In this document: in pieces, positions 1 to 8,525 of the stretch
Layout: each line of letters begins with the position of its first letter
Position numbering within the stretch: position 1 is the stretch's first letter
Assembly: GCF_014636175.1 (NCBI RefSeq)
Contig: NZ_BMDW01000001.1
Location: forward strand, 1 to 64,000
DNA length: 64,000 nucleotides
Source of the DNA: Sphingomonas psychrolutea
GTDB lineage: Bacteria; Pseudomonadota; Alphaproteobacteria; Sphingomonadales; Sphingomonadaceae
Direction: 5' to 3'
Notes under the pieces: generated by a model
Seen by the model: only the letters and a program-made list of their open reading frames with translations
What the model was told of the DNA's origin: nothing
Database searches by the model: none
Made by a program: the position numbers and the translations under genes

Positions 1-273
1 CAGTTCGTCGTGCGATACACAGGTGCGGCAGGTTTGGGCATCACGCCCATCTATCCCACTCGATTCCCTACGTGAATCCCCAACGTCAGTTTTGCAACAA
101 AGCCTTTCCTAACCGTCAAGAATTCGCGAGAGATTGCAGGTGCAATGGAAGCGCACTTTCCGCGGTTGCAGCGGTACCACCGTGAGTTGCTCAAGCTGGG
201 CCAAAACGTAGAGGGTGATCAAGCGAACTTGTAGCGGTTGTTTGCGCTGTTCCTTCGCTTTTTCCACCCGCCA
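1..273. other. No gene recognised at the left edge
   Basis: I see no convincing reading frame, tRNA or terminator here. The short frames that cross it are uninterrupted only by chance in GC-rich DNA. It lies downstream of the minus-strand pair at 274-1633, so it may hold the 3' end of that transcript. Confidence 0.4.
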
Positions 274-564
274 TCATCCCGCCACCGCCAACACCCGCAC
301 CGACCGAATGCTCCCCGTCGGAATGCGAATCACCCCCGACAGTCGCAGGGCATCCTCCTCCGCCCAGCCGGTCATGCTTGCAGCCAGCACGGCCGTTTCC
401 CAATCGTCGCGGATGATCCAGCCGACCGACAGGCAATGCTCGATCTCGGCGACGTAGAGGTGCTCCGCGCTCGAGCAGCCATCGGTGGGGGCTGTGCTTT
501 TCTCCCAGTCGATCAGAACCATGCGCGCAGTGAGGCGCGATTGCGGGGCCGACAAGTCGATCAT
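274..564 (-). CDS. Small hypothetical protein, 96 aa
   Basis: I do not recognise a family. The start codon overlaps the stop of the upstream minus-strand frame by an ATGA junction (561-564), which points to translational coupling and supports it as a real gene. The protein has no signal peptide or membrane segment. It contains an internal stretch with charged and Trp residues (LIDWEKS, GWIIRDDWE, GWAEEDALR). Its last residues read RVLAVAG. Function unknown; it is probably a partner of the helix-turn-helix gene next to it. Confidence 0.55.
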   Translation of the reverse strand: MIDLSAPQSRLTARMVLIDWEKSTAPTDGCSSAEHLYVAEIEHCLSVGWIIRDDWETAVLAASMTGWAEEDALRLSGVIRIPTGSIRSVRVLAVAG

Positions 565-1633
565 TGCGCGTCCTCATCCCCGTCCTCGTTCGCATCGACG
601 ATCGTAGCGTGATCGGCCCCGTGCACGGCGCACCAGTCACGCCAGCCATCCTCGGTCGCCGCCGCCTGCCAAAGCGCCTGTGCGGCGGCGAGGTGATCGC
701 GTGCCTGACGTTGCGCGGCGGCGCGCGCGGGTGCGCTGGGGCTTGCCGGGGACTGAAAGCCGATGCGCGGGCTTTTCGGGCTGGCGTGCGGCCGCAGTTG
801 CGCGTCCTCGTCCCATGCCGCGTGCCGCACGTCGGCGAGCAGATCGCACATTGCGAGGAGCGGGATAGTGTCGTCGGTGGGGACTTGCGCTGCGTTATCC
901 GCATGATCGATCGTGTGCTGTGCGCGGGCCCACAGCGCGCTGCACCGCTCCGCCGCGCCACCCAGGCACAGCATCAGTTCGATCTGCGTCAATTGGCGGA
1001 CAACAAAGTCGGCGGCGGCGACATCGCCGCCCAGCCGCGCGCGGCGTTCGCCCTGCACTTTGGTCGCATAGAGGGTCAGCAAGGCGGCAAGATCATCGGC
1101 GCGCGCTTGCAATTGTGCCGGATCGGGGTTCGCCGCCGCTGCCGCGCGCTGCGCCTTGCAGACGGGGCAGTTCTCGGCGGCCTCGCGCGCGAGCGTGTCG
1201 GGAATTTTTTGGTACCCTGGCGCAGGCCGGCGCTGCCGTAGCGATCGGGCATGTGGTGCCGCAGAATGAACATCATCAAGCGTTCGTTGTAGGTGCGCTT
1301 CTCGCCGACCTGCTCGCCGCGCCAGAAGATCGGCACGGGCACGCCCTCGATCGGGCGATCGATCGCGAGGTCGGTCAGGCGTTGCAAGCCGTGATCGAGC
1401 GCGGCGCTCCACGCGGCGCGGAAACTGTCGGCACCGGGCTGACGGCGAAGGTAATAGGCGCCTTCGGCACTCATGTTGATGCGCTTGGCGGCGGCCTTGA
1501 CCGAACCGGTTTCGGCGAGTGCAGCGATGAAGGCGCGCTGGCGCTCGGCGGTCCAGCCGTCATGGCGGTAGTTGCGCGGGAAGGGCTCGAAGTCGAGCGC
1601 CGGGGCGATGCAGGTGGGGACGCGGTTTTGCAT
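561..1633 (-). pseudogene. Helix-turn-helix protein gene split by a frameshift
   Basis: Two frames on the minus strand belong together. The first starts at 1633 (MQNRVPTCIAP) and has a helix-turn-helix-like segment near residues 28-55 (AERQRAFIAALAETGSVKAA, then AKRINMSAEGAYYLRR), as in small terminase-type or regulatory proteins. It runs sensibly to about 1205. From there the next frame gives plausible protein (IPDTLAREAAENCPVCKAQ) down to the stop at 561. The switch lies at a run of six A on the coding strand (1205-1210); one extra A would join the frames into about 357 residues. It may be a true pseudogene, a -1 frameshifting site or a homopolymer error in the assembly. The function of the intact protein is unknown. 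Confidence 0.6.
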
Positions 1634-1645
1634 GCGTCACGATTT

Positions 1646-1658
1646 AACCGATACGGTT
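1646..1658. promoter_or_regulatory. Short inverted repeat upstream of the HTH gene
   Basis: The sequence AACCG-ATA-CGGTT forms a perfect 5-bp inverted repeat 13 bases upstream of the start at 1633. The position would suit an operator for the helix-turn-helix protein itself. It is short, so it could be chance. Confidence 0.25.
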
Positions 1659-1684
1659 CGTGTAGGACAGCGCCGCGGCGCGCT

Positions 1685-3361
1685 TTACCCCGCCGAGGCC
1701 CAACGGACCTCGCCCTTGCTCCACGAGATGAAGGCATCCTCGTCCATCGGGGCGGCAATCGCATAGCCCTGAATCACGTCGCAGCCGATGATCCGCAGGA
1801 TTTCGGCCTGGGCGTGGCTCTCGATCCCCTCACCCACCGCTTCGCAGCCGAGACCGTGGATCAGCCCGATCACGGCATGCGCAATCGTGCGGGCGTCGGC
1901 GTCAACGGCAATGTGTTCGATCAGGCTGCGGTCGAGCTTGACGCGATCGATCGGCAAGCTGCGCAAGCGCGCGAGGTTGGAATAGCCGGTGCCGAAATCG
2001 TCGATCGCGATCGTCGCACCGTCGGCGCGGAGCTGGGCGATCGCCTCGATCACCTCGCTGCTGCAATGCATTGCCAGCGTTTCGCTGAGTTCGAGCTCGA
2101 GCAAATGCGCCGGCGCGGCGGCGGCGCGCATCGCCTCGCGCAGACGCCGGAAGAAGGTGGCATGGTCGAGCTCACGCGGCGAGACGTTGACGGCGAGACG
2201 CTGTTCGACCCCCATCCGGCCCCAGCGCGCGATCGTCTCGGCGACGGTTTGGACGACCCATTCGCCGATCTCGACGATCAGCCCGGTCTCCTCGGCGCGT
2301 TCGAGGAAGCTGCCGGGGAAGCGCAGGCCGTCACGCGGATGCCGCCAGCGCAGCAGCGCCTCGGCCGCCACGATCCGGCCGTCCTCGGCGGCGACTTGCG
2401 GCTGGAAGACGAGGGTAAATTCGTCGCGGTCGATCGCCTCGCGCAGGTCGCTTTCGAGGGTCGCGCGTTCGGCAATTTGCGCGGCGAGCGCTTCGCTGAA
2501 ATGTTCGGCGCGACCACGGCCACTGGCCTTGGCATGATACATCGCAGCATCCGCGGCGCGCATCAGATCGGTTAACGATTCGCCATGTTGCGGGCGGAGC
2601 GCGATGCCGATCGACGCGCCGATCGTGACCTCGGTTCCCGACAGATCAAACGGCTCGGCGAGCGCGAACAAGATGCCACGCCCGATCCGCGCCGCCTCCG
2701 CGGAATCGGTAAGCGCGTTGAAAAAGATGGTAAATTCATCGCCCGCCAAACGCCCGATCAGCGGCGGCGGACTGCCGGGGGCGAACGCCACGCCATCGGC
2801 GACAGCGCGCAGCCGATTGGCGACCATGCCGAGCAGCATATCCCCGCAGGCATGCCCCATCGTATCGTTGACGGTCTTGAAGCGATCGAGATCGATGAAA
2901 AACAACGCGCCACCCGTGCCGAGCGGCGCCTCGGCGAGCAAGCGTTCGCAGGTGCGGCGAAAGTTGGTGCGGTTGGCAAGGCCGGTGACGGGATCGAACA
3001 TGGCGAGGCGATGAACGCTGTCGAGATTGGCGTTCAACTGTTCGAACAGGCTGTGCATCGCATCGGCGAGTTGTGGCACGTTGGCGGCGATTTCCGGGGG
3101 AATCTCGCCGCTTAGATCACCCTGCGCAGCGCGGGAGAGACGCGCGATCGCCGCATCGATCGCGGCTGCCGTAGCGGAAATGCTGCGTTCCGCTGATGCC
3201 CAGCACATGGCAGCGCAAACCACCGCCGGGATCAGCGCGCGCGACACATTGGCGATGTCGACGCCGCCGCCCGAGGTCGCGATCAGCGCCAGGATGAACG
3301 CAACCGCCCCAGCACACATCGCGAACACGATCGCGCGGCTTTTCAGCGATACGTCGTCCAT
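1685..3361 (-). CDS. GGDEF-EAL cyclic-di-GMP signalling protein
   Basis: This inner-membrane protein of about 558 aa should make and/or break down the second messenger c-di-GMP. Two hydrophobic segments lie near residues 8-30 and 37-55. They are followed by a short linker, a GGDEF domain and an EAL domain. The GGDEF active site reads AGDEF (residues 206-210), a variant often still active. The EAL domain keeps EALLRW (334-341), the N of NVSPREL and DDFGTGYSN (454-462), so phosphodiesterase activity is likely. No separate sensory domain is seen. The frame is open to 3418; I prefer the internal ATG at 3361 because the extra 19 residues look unstructured, but no start has a clear ribosome-binding site. 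It is a single gene, not evidently in an operon. Confidence 0.88.
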   Translation of the reverse strand: MDDVSLKSRAIVFAMCAGAVAFILALIATSGGGVDIANVSRALIPAVVCAAMCWASAERSISATAAAIDAAIARLSRAAQGDLSGEIPPEIAANVPQLADAMHSLFEQLNANLDSVHRLAMFDPVTGLANRTNFRRTCERLLAEAPLGTGGALFFIDLDRFKTVNDTMGHACGDMLLGMVANRLRAVADGVAFAPGSPPPLIGRLAGDEFTIFFNALTDSAEAARIGRGILFALAEPFDLSGTEVTIGASIGIALRPQHGESLTDLMRAADAAMYHAKASGRGRAEHFSEALAAQIAERATLESDLREAIDRDEFTLVFQPQVAAEDGRIVAAEALLRWRHPRDGLRFPGSFLERAEETGLIVEIGEWVVQTVAETIARWGRMGVEQRLAVNVSPRELDHATFFRRLREAMRAAAAPAHLLELELSETLAMHCSSEVIEAIAQLRADGATIAIDDFGTGYSNLARLRSLPIDRVKLDRSLIEHIAVDADARTIAHAVIGLIHGLGCEAVGEGIESHAQAEILRIIGCDVIQGYAIAAPMDEDAFISWSKGEVRWASAG

Positions 3362-3430
3362 CGCGATGTCGCATGACTCCCACCCCCGAACAAAGTGCTC
3401 GGACCCAACGCAGACCATGCCAGCGAAAGG

Positions 3431-4060
3431 TTAAGATTTTCGCCAAAGCGCCGTTGGCATGCGCGGTTTTCTGAGGACGATGTACAGCGCCCCTGCTCCG
3501 CCATGGCGCGGATGCGCGGCCCGCACCGCCGCAATCGCCGCGGCGTGGCGCGAACCCGCCAGCCAGTCGCCGGTCGCGGCACGGATCGCACCACGGGCAT
3601 GCGGCCGTTCACTGGTCGGGCGCGGCGGCTTGCCGGTGATGAGCAGGATCAACCGATTACCGTGCCGGATTGACGCATCGAGCGCGGCATCGAGCACATC
3701 GTGCGCCGAGTGGAGCGTGTGACCATGCAAATCGATCGTGCGGTCGGGCGAGACGAGCCCGCGCGAAAGTTGGCGGTCCCATGTGCCGTCGAGCGTGTTG
3801 GCGGGGGCGGACGGTGCGACTCTTGCATCGGTTCGCTTCGAGCGCAGTCGAGACGCCGCATCGGGCGCTGTTGCGAGCGTCGCGGGGCTAGCGCCCGGAC
3901 GAAACGGTGTCTCGACGGTGCTCGAAACCAACGGTTTTTTGGGGGGGAGGCCGGTAGAAGCGCCCGCAACGGGCGCGCGGTGCCCGACCAACGGCCGTAC
4001 GCCTGCCATGACGCGCGCCCAAAGCGCCGCTTCGTCAGGGCTGAGGGGACGCGTTCCCAT
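3431..4060 (-). CDS. Smr-domain protein
   Basis: This 209-aa protein ends in an Smr (MutS2-related) domain. The hallmark DLHGHT lies about two thirds of the way along, followed by ILLITGK, a RG..I...GDWL segment and the closing GGAGALYIVLRK strand. Smr domains are nucleases or RNA/DNA-binding modules; the substrate here is unknown. The N-terminal half is low-complexity and Pro/Ala-rich. The start at 4060 has GAGAGGG just upstream and overlaps the mltA stop by 26 bases. The frame is open further upstream but only as antisense-like sequence inside mltA. Smr next to mltA is a common order in alphaproteobacteria. Confidence 0.85.
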   Translation of the reverse strand: MGTRPLSPDEAALWARVMAGVRPLVGHRAPVAGASTGLPPKKPLVSSTVETPFRPGASPATLATAPDAASRLRSKRTDARVAPSAPANTLDGTWDRQLSRGLVSPDRTIDLHGHTLHSAHDVLDAALDASIRHGNRLILLITGKPPRPTSERPHARGAIRAATGDWLAGSRHAAAIAAVRAAHPRHGGAGALYIVLRKPRMPTALWRKS

Positions 4061-5417
4061 CGGCCCTCTCACCGGACAAACGCGCCAGCGTGCCGACCGG
4101 CAGCAGCAGAAATGCGGCGCCATGCGCCGCCATGCCACCGGCGGTCGCCTCGGCATCGGCGCCTGCGCCCCAGAACGTATCGATCCGGTTTGCGCCCTTG
4201 ATCGCGCCGCCTGTGTCCTGCACCACCCACAAACGGCTGGCATCGGCGCGGTCCATCGACAGCAGAACGGGCGCACCGAGCGGCACGAAATGCGGGTCGG
4301 CGGCGGCGCTGACGCCGCCCGTCACGGCAAGTCCGAGCGCACCGAGCGGGGGGCCGGATTGTTCGCGAAAGAAGACATAGCTTTTATTTTCGCGCATGAT
4401 CTCATGGCCCTGTTCGGGGTGATCATGCAGCCATTGCACCAGGCCTTGCATCGAGCTTTGCCCCGGTGCCAACAGGCCGCGCTTTTTCATCAACGCGCCG
4501 ATGCCGGTATAATCGCGCCCGTTCTGGCTGTCATAGCCAATCCGGATGACCGATCCGTCGGGCTGACGTAGCCGACCGGAACCCTGAATTTGCAGGAAGA
4601 ACAGTTCGACCGGGTCGGCCGCCCAGGCAATGATCTGCGCGCGCCCGTCGAGCGTGCCCTGCTCGATCGCGGTGCGATCGTCATACGGCACGAAATTCTG
4701 GCCGACCACATGGCCGCGAATCCGCTTGCCCTTCAACGTATCGCTGAACGCGCCGAGATCGACTTCGACCAGATCGCGCGGGCGGGCGTAGATCGGGACG
4801 TCATAGCCGCTGCGCCGATCGCGCGACCCGCGAATTTCGGGTTCGTAATAGCCGGTGGCGAAGGCCTTGCCGTCGCCGGCTTGCACCGCTTCGAAATATT
4901 GCGCGAAAAACGCGCGCGCCTCGCCAGTGGGCACGGTGGCGGCGGCGGTGCAAGCCGGTGCCCAGTCGCTGCCGCGTGTCAGGCCCGAGAGATCGGAGCG
5001 GCGCTGGAGCGCGGCGCAGGAGGCGCGAAAGGCGGTGAGCGCGCGGGCGGCGACGGATTCATCGATCGGCAGCGTGTAAACCGGTGGGCCAGCGATCACG
5101 CCTGCGCTTGCCGCGGTCGCGGTGCCGGGGGCGACGGGCATGGCGGGTTGCGGGGCGATCGGTGTAGCGCGAACCGGAGTGCGCGCGGGCGCGGGGCGAT
5201 ATTGGTTCGGGCGCGCGACCTGACCACCGCCGCAGCCTGCGAGAAGCAAGGTCAATACTGCAACGGTTGCAGCACCCCATCCCCGACGAGCGCCGGGACC
5301 CGGTTGCCCATCAAATATCGCGTACAGCGCGCGCCAAATACCGGACCGCGCCTGGGCCTCGGCCTTCGCCGGGGAAGGGGCAGACGATAACATTCCGACC
5401 GAAACCGCCCGCAGCAC
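4035..5417 (-). CDS. mltA: Membrane-bound lytic murein transglycosylase A
   Basis: MltA cleaves the MurNAc-GlcNAc bond of peptidoglycan, giving 1,6-anhydro ends, and acts as an outer-membrane lipoprotein. A lipobox LLLAGC lies near residue 60. The MltA domain follows (FATGYYEPEIRGSR, FFLQIQGSGRL, then a C-terminal 3D domain with VVQDTGGAIKGANRIDTFWG, whose Asp residues form the active site). The listed start puts about 45 unusual residues before the signal peptide. Part of that leader (SPAKAEAQARSG) is encoded by one arm of an intergenic palindromic repeat at 5351-5378, so the true start may lie further in. It is the third gene of a minus-strand run Tim44-mltA-Smr. Confidence 0.9.
   Translation of the reverse strand: MLRAVSVGMLSSAPSPAKAEAQARSGIWRALYAIFDGQPGPGARRGWGAATVAVLTLLLAGCGGGQVARPNQYRPAPARTPVRATPIAPQPAMPVAPGTATAASAGVIAGPPVYTLPIDESVAARALTAFRASCAALQRRSDLSGLTRGSDWAPACTAAATVPTGEARAFFAQYFEAVQAGDGKAFATGYYEPEIRGSRDRRSGYDVPIYARPRDLVEVDLGAFSDTLKGKRIRGHVVGQNFVPYDDRTAIEQGTLDGRAQIIAWAADPVELFFLQIQGSGRLRQPDGSVIRIGYDSQNGRDYTGIGALMKKRGLLAPGQSSMQGLVQWLHDHPEQGHEIMRENKSYVFFREQSGPPLGALGLAVTGGVSAAADPHFVPLGAPVLLSMDRADASRLWVVQDTGGAIKGANRIDTFWGAGADAEATAGGMAAHGAAFLLLPVGTLARLSGERADGNASPQP
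5351..5378. repeat. Single arm of a palindromic intergenic repeat
   Basis: These 28 bases match the right arm of the perfect hairpin at 15991-16096 at all but three positions over the compared stretch. Only one arm is present, and it lies inside the annotated 5' end of mltA. Confidence 0.5.
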
Positions 5418-5422
5418 GCGCG

Positions 5423-6067
5423 TTACACTTCGTCGGTGTCGGCGAGTTTCCAGTTCGGATCCTTGCTCTTCAGCGTCCGCGCGAAGGTCCAGATGTCGTG
5501 CGTCTCGACCGCGTCGGTCATCGACCCGGCGATCACGACACTCTCACCATCGCGCGTGACGGCAGCGATATCGGCATCGAACCGCACCGTGATCCGCGCC
5601 ATTTTCCCTTCGAGCGATGCGTCGGTGATGATCGCATGCTCAATCGAGACAAGACGGTTGTCGAGGACGTGACCCGCAGTGTTGCGCGCCAGGATCGCTT
5701 GCGTGAAGGCATCGCGCACCTCATCCTCGGCGAGCCAGCCGAGCTGTTCTTCGTCGCCCTTCCAAAAGGCCTCAAGGATCATGCGATAGGCCGACTGCGC
5801 GCCTTCGAGAAAGCGCGCGACATCGAAGGACGAATCGGCAGCGATGATCGCGCGAATTCCCGCCTCGGCCTTGGGCTCCACCGAGCGGCCAACCGGCTCG
5901 CGCGCTTCCGCAATCGCCTCGATCGGGCGTTGCACCACGGTTAGCGGCGCACGGTCCTCGGCCGGTTTGGGAAGCGGCTGCTCATGCCCCGTGCGCTTAC
6001 CGAGCACACGGTAGAGCTGCAACGCCATGAAACCGGCCACCATTGCGAGAATTACAACTAGGAACAC
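5423..6067 (-). CDS. Tim44-like domain protein
   Basis: This 214-aa protein has one N-terminal membrane segment (FLVVILAMVAGFMALQLYRVL), a Pro/Glu-rich linker and a C-terminal Tim44-like domain (FDVARFLEGAQSAYRMILEAF onward, ending TFARTLKSKDPNWKLADTDEV). Alphaproteobacterial Tim44-like proteins are inner-membrane proteins related to the mitochondrial import factor; the bacterial role is poorly defined. It starts with GTG at 6067 behind a good CGGAGG site. It is followed by mltA after a 5-base gap and is divergent from secB. Confidence 0.85.
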   Translation of the reverse strand: MFLVVILAMVAGFMALQLYRVLGKRTGHEQPLPKPAEDRAPLTVVQRPIEAIAEAREPVGRSVEPKAEAGIRAIIAADSSFDVARFLEGAQSAYRMILEAFWKGDEEQLGWLAEDEVRDAFTQAILARNTAGHVLDNRLVSIEHAIITDASLEGKMARITVRFDADIAAVTRDGESVVIAGSMTDAVETHDIWTFARTLKSKDPNWKLADTDEV

Positions 6068-6096
6068 TTAGCCTCCGGTCCGTCCTGCGAGCTCGC

Positions 6097-6125
6097 TACA
6101 TAGGCGTAACGGGTCGCGGATTCAA
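6097..6125 (-). promoter_or_regulatory. Predicted sigma70 promoter for the Tim44-mltA-Smr run
   Basis: On the minus strand the -35 TTGAAT (6125-6120) and the -10 TATGTA (6102-6097) are separated by exactly 17 bases. The start codon lies 30 bases downstream, behind a strong ribosome-binding site. Confidence 0.5.
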
Positions 6126-6158
6126 ATGATGCGATCGCATCTTGTGCGGCGGGCCGTG

Positions 6159-6187
6159 TTGAACTCGGCTTCACCCCCTGCTAGGCG
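6159..6187 (+). promoter_or_regulatory. Possible promoter for secB
   Basis: TTGAAC (6159-6164) and TAGGCG (6182-6187) are separated by 17 bases, about 60 bases before the secB start. The -10 match is weak. Confidence 0.25.
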
Positions 6188-6246
6188 CGCGCCTTCGACG
6201 ACGGCGCATAGCCGTGGCTATACGGACAGGAATAGGACGAAGTTCC

Positions 6247-6759
6247 ATGAGCGAGCAGGACGACGGCACGATTAGCACCGATGGCATGAGCGCACCGCTC
6301 GCCAATGGCGAGGATACCGCACCCGCGGCAGGGCTGATCTCGCAATATGTGAAGGACTTGTCGTTCGAAAATCCGAACGCACCGGCGATTTATCAGAACC
6401 AGATCCCCCCCGCGATCGACGTGCAATTCAACATCGCATCGGCGCAGGTCGGGGAGGATGTCTATGAAATCGTGCTGCGGATCGAGGTTAAGGCCGAGGC
6501 CGAGGGCACCGTCGCGTTCCTGGTCGACCTGTCTTATGCTGGCTTGTTCGGGCTGCGCAACTTCCCGGCCGAGCATCTCCAGCCGTTCTTGCTGGCCGAA
6601 GCCCCGCGCCTGATCTTCCCGTTCGCGCGCCGCGTGCTAGCCGATGCGATTCGCGACGGCGGCTTCCCGCCGCTGATGCTCGAGCCGATCGATTTCGGCG
6701 GGGCGTTCATGGCGCAGCAGGAATCGGGCGACGTGATGGGGACGATCGGGACGGCGTAA
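6247..6759 (+). CDS. secB: Protein-export chaperone SecB
   Basis: SecB is a cytosolic tetrameric chaperone that keeps presecretory proteins unfolded and delivers them to SecA. The 170-aa frame has the family core (ISQYVKDLSFENPNAP, VEDVYEIVLRIEVKA-type strand, YAGLFGLRN, FPFARRVLADAIRDGGFPPLMLEPIDF). The start at MSEQDDG (6247) is preferred over the frame-open ATG at 6214 because the AGGACG before it fits better and the extra 11 residues are not SecB-like. It is divergent from the Tim44 gene, a usual alphaproteobacterial arrangement. Confidence 0.95.
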   Translation: MSEQDDGTISTDGMSAPLANGEDTAPAAGLISQYVKDLSFENPNAPAIYQNQIPPAIDVQFNIASAQVGEDVYEIVLRIEVKAEAEGTVAFLVDLSYAGLFGLRNFPAEHLQPFLLAEAPRLIFPFARRVLADAIRDGGFPPLMLEPIDFGGAFMAQQESGDVMGTIGTA

Positions 6760-6780
6760 ATTCGGGTCCGCCCGACGTTG

Positions 6781-6857
6781 GTTCTCCCGCGAAAGCGGGA
6801 GTCCAGAGCCGCAAGCGCGCCGCCCGTAACTCTGGACTCCCGCTTTCGCGGGAGAAC
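6781..6857. repeat. Perfect 28-bp palindromic repeat (hairpin)
   Basis: The arms 6781-6808 and 6830-6857 are exact inverted copies with a 21-base loop. The core is TTCTCCCGCGAAAGCGGGAG, itself a small palindrome. A degenerate third copy of the core follows at about 6868-6891. No coding capacity. It lies just after secB and may act as its terminator as well as being a REP-like mobile repeat. Confidence 0.85.
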
Positions 6858-6929
6858 ACGCTGGGGATTCCTGCTTTCGTGGGAAAACAGGCTAGATTGA
6901 AGGACGGGTCGAAACCGCATGTGTCGCCG

Positions 6930-8522
6930 ATGAACCTCGTCAAATCGCTCAGCTCAGTGGGGGGCCTGACGCTGGTCAGCCGCATCCTCGCCTTGCTGCG
7001 CGATTCGCTGGCGGCGCGCTATGTCGGCGCGGGGTTTGCCTCGGACGCGTTCAACGGCGTCGCGTTCCGGCTGCCCAACATGTTCCGCGCGTTATTCGCC
7101 GAAGGCGCGTTCTCGGCCGCGTTCATCCCGATGTTCAACAAAAAGGCGGCCGGGCCCGACGGCATCGCGGGCGGGTACGTCTTTGCCGAGCGCGCGTTGG
7201 CGGTGCTCTTGCCGGTGTTGATCGTCTTCACCGTGGCGTTGTTGCTGGCGGCGTATCCGATCACGTGGCTGCTGTCGGGCGGATTTGCGCGGCAGAACCC
7301 GACCGAGGCGCAATTTGCCTTTGCAGTGATGCTGTCGCGGATCACTTTGCCCTATCTCGCGCTGATTTCGCTGGCATCGCTGCTCGGCGGGATCCTCAAT
7401 TCGCTCGACAAATTCTGGATCAATGCCGCGGCCCCGATCCTGCTCAACCTCGCGATGATCGGCGGGCTGTGGTTCTTCCACGGTGCCAATGAATATGACA
7501 CCGCGCGGGTGCAGGCGATTTCGGTGACGGTGGGCGGCGTGCTGCAGCTCCTCTGGCTGATCTGGGCGTGTCATCGCGCCGGGGTCGACATGCGGCTGCG
7601 GATGCCGCGGCTCGACGCGGATGTGCGCGAGATGTTGCGGCTGATCGTGCCGGCCGCCGCGGGAGCTGGCGCAGCGCAGATCAATCTGCTGATCTCGACT
7701 TCGCTCGCCGGGAGCTTGCTCGCTTCGGGATCGATCACGTACATTTATTATGCCGACCGGCTGAACCAGCTTCCGCTCGGGCTGATCGGCATTGGCCTCG
7801 GCACGATCCTGCTGCCGACGATTTCGAAATTGCTGTCGACCGGCCAGGAAGAGGCCGCGATGGACACGCAGAATCGCGGGATCGAGCTCGCGCTGTTCCT
7901 CACCCTGCCCGCCACCGTCGCCTTCATGATCGCGGCCGAACCGATCGTGCGCGGGCTGTTCCAGTATGGCCTGTTCACGCCCGAGGATGCGCGCAAATGC
8001 GGCTGGGCGCTCAGCGCGTTTTCGATCGGGCTGCCGTCCTACGTGCTCGTCAAGGTCCTGACGCCGGGCTATTATGCGCGGGGCGATACGCGGACGCCGG
8101 TGCGCTTCGCGATGCTGTCGATTGTCGTGAATATCGTCGGCAATCTCATCATGATCCCGTGGATCGGTCATGTCGGCCCGCCGCTTGCCACCGCGCTCGC
8201 CTCGACCGTCAACGTCGCGATGCTGTACCGCACGCTGGCGAAGCGCGGGCATTTCGTGGCGGATGCGCAGTTGCGGCGGCGCGTGCCGCGTCTCGCGCTG
8301 GCGGCGGTGCTGATGGGGGCGACGGTGTTCGCGTGCAAACAGTTGCTCGATCCGTATCTCGGCGGGCCGCTCGTGTACCGCTATGCGGCGCTAGGGGTGC
8401 TGGTCGGCGCGGGGATGGCGATCTATGTCGTCGCTTGTTTTCTGACGCGCGCGTACCGTATTGCCGATCTTACGGCATTGATCCGCAAACGCGGTGCCAC
8501 CTCAAAACCCGTTCAGGAATAA
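6930..8522 (+). CDS. murJ: Lipid II flippase MurJ
   Basis: MurJ moves lipid II across the inner membrane for peptidoglycan synthesis. The 530-aa protein has the MOP-superfamily pattern of about 14 membrane helices and the N-terminal MurJ signature (SRILALLRDSLAARYVGAG, FRLPNMFRALFAEGAFSAAF). The Arg residues there line the substrate cavity. The start is uncertain: GTG at 6921 and ATG at 6930 are both possible, while the most upstream GTG (6879) falls inside the palindromic repeat remnant. trpS follows after 3 bases, so the two are probably co-transcribed. Confidence 0.93.
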   Translation: MNLVKSLSSVGGLTLVSRILALLRDSLAARYVGAGFASDAFNGVAFRLPNMFRALFAEGAFSAAFIPMFNKKAAGPDGIAGGYVFAERALAVLLPVLIVFTVALLLAAYPITWLLSGGFARQNPTEAQFAFAVMLSRITLPYLALISLASLLGGILNSLDKFWINAAAPILLNLAMIGGLWFFHGANEYDTARVQAISVTVGGVLQLLWLIWACHRAGVDMRLRMPRLDADVREMLRLIVPAAAGAGAAQINLLISTSLAGSLLASGSITYIYYADRLNQLPLGLIGIGLGTILLPTISKLLSTGQEEAAMDTQNRGIELALFLTLPATVAFMIAAEPIVRGLFQYGLFTPEDARKCGWALSAFSIGLPSYVLVKVLTPGYYARGDTRTPVRFAMLSIVVNIVGNLIMIPWIGHVGPPLATALASTVNVAMLYRTLAKRGHFVADAQLRRRVPRLALAAVLMGATVFACKQLLDPYLGGPLVYRYAALGVLVGAGMAIYVVACFLTRAYRIADLTALIRKRGATSKPVQE

Positions 8523-8525
8523 CCC

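Noticed and set aside
1..190. A tRNA or small RNA at the left edge
   Set aside because: No cloverleaf, anticodon arm or terminator could be drawn from the sequence.
920..2575. A 551-residue plus-strand open frame
   Set aside because: It is antisense to the GGDEF-EAL gene and the HTH gene and has no protein-like motifs.
7092..8252. A 386-residue minus-strand open frame
   Set aside because: It is antisense to murJ; composition is typical of a shadow frame.
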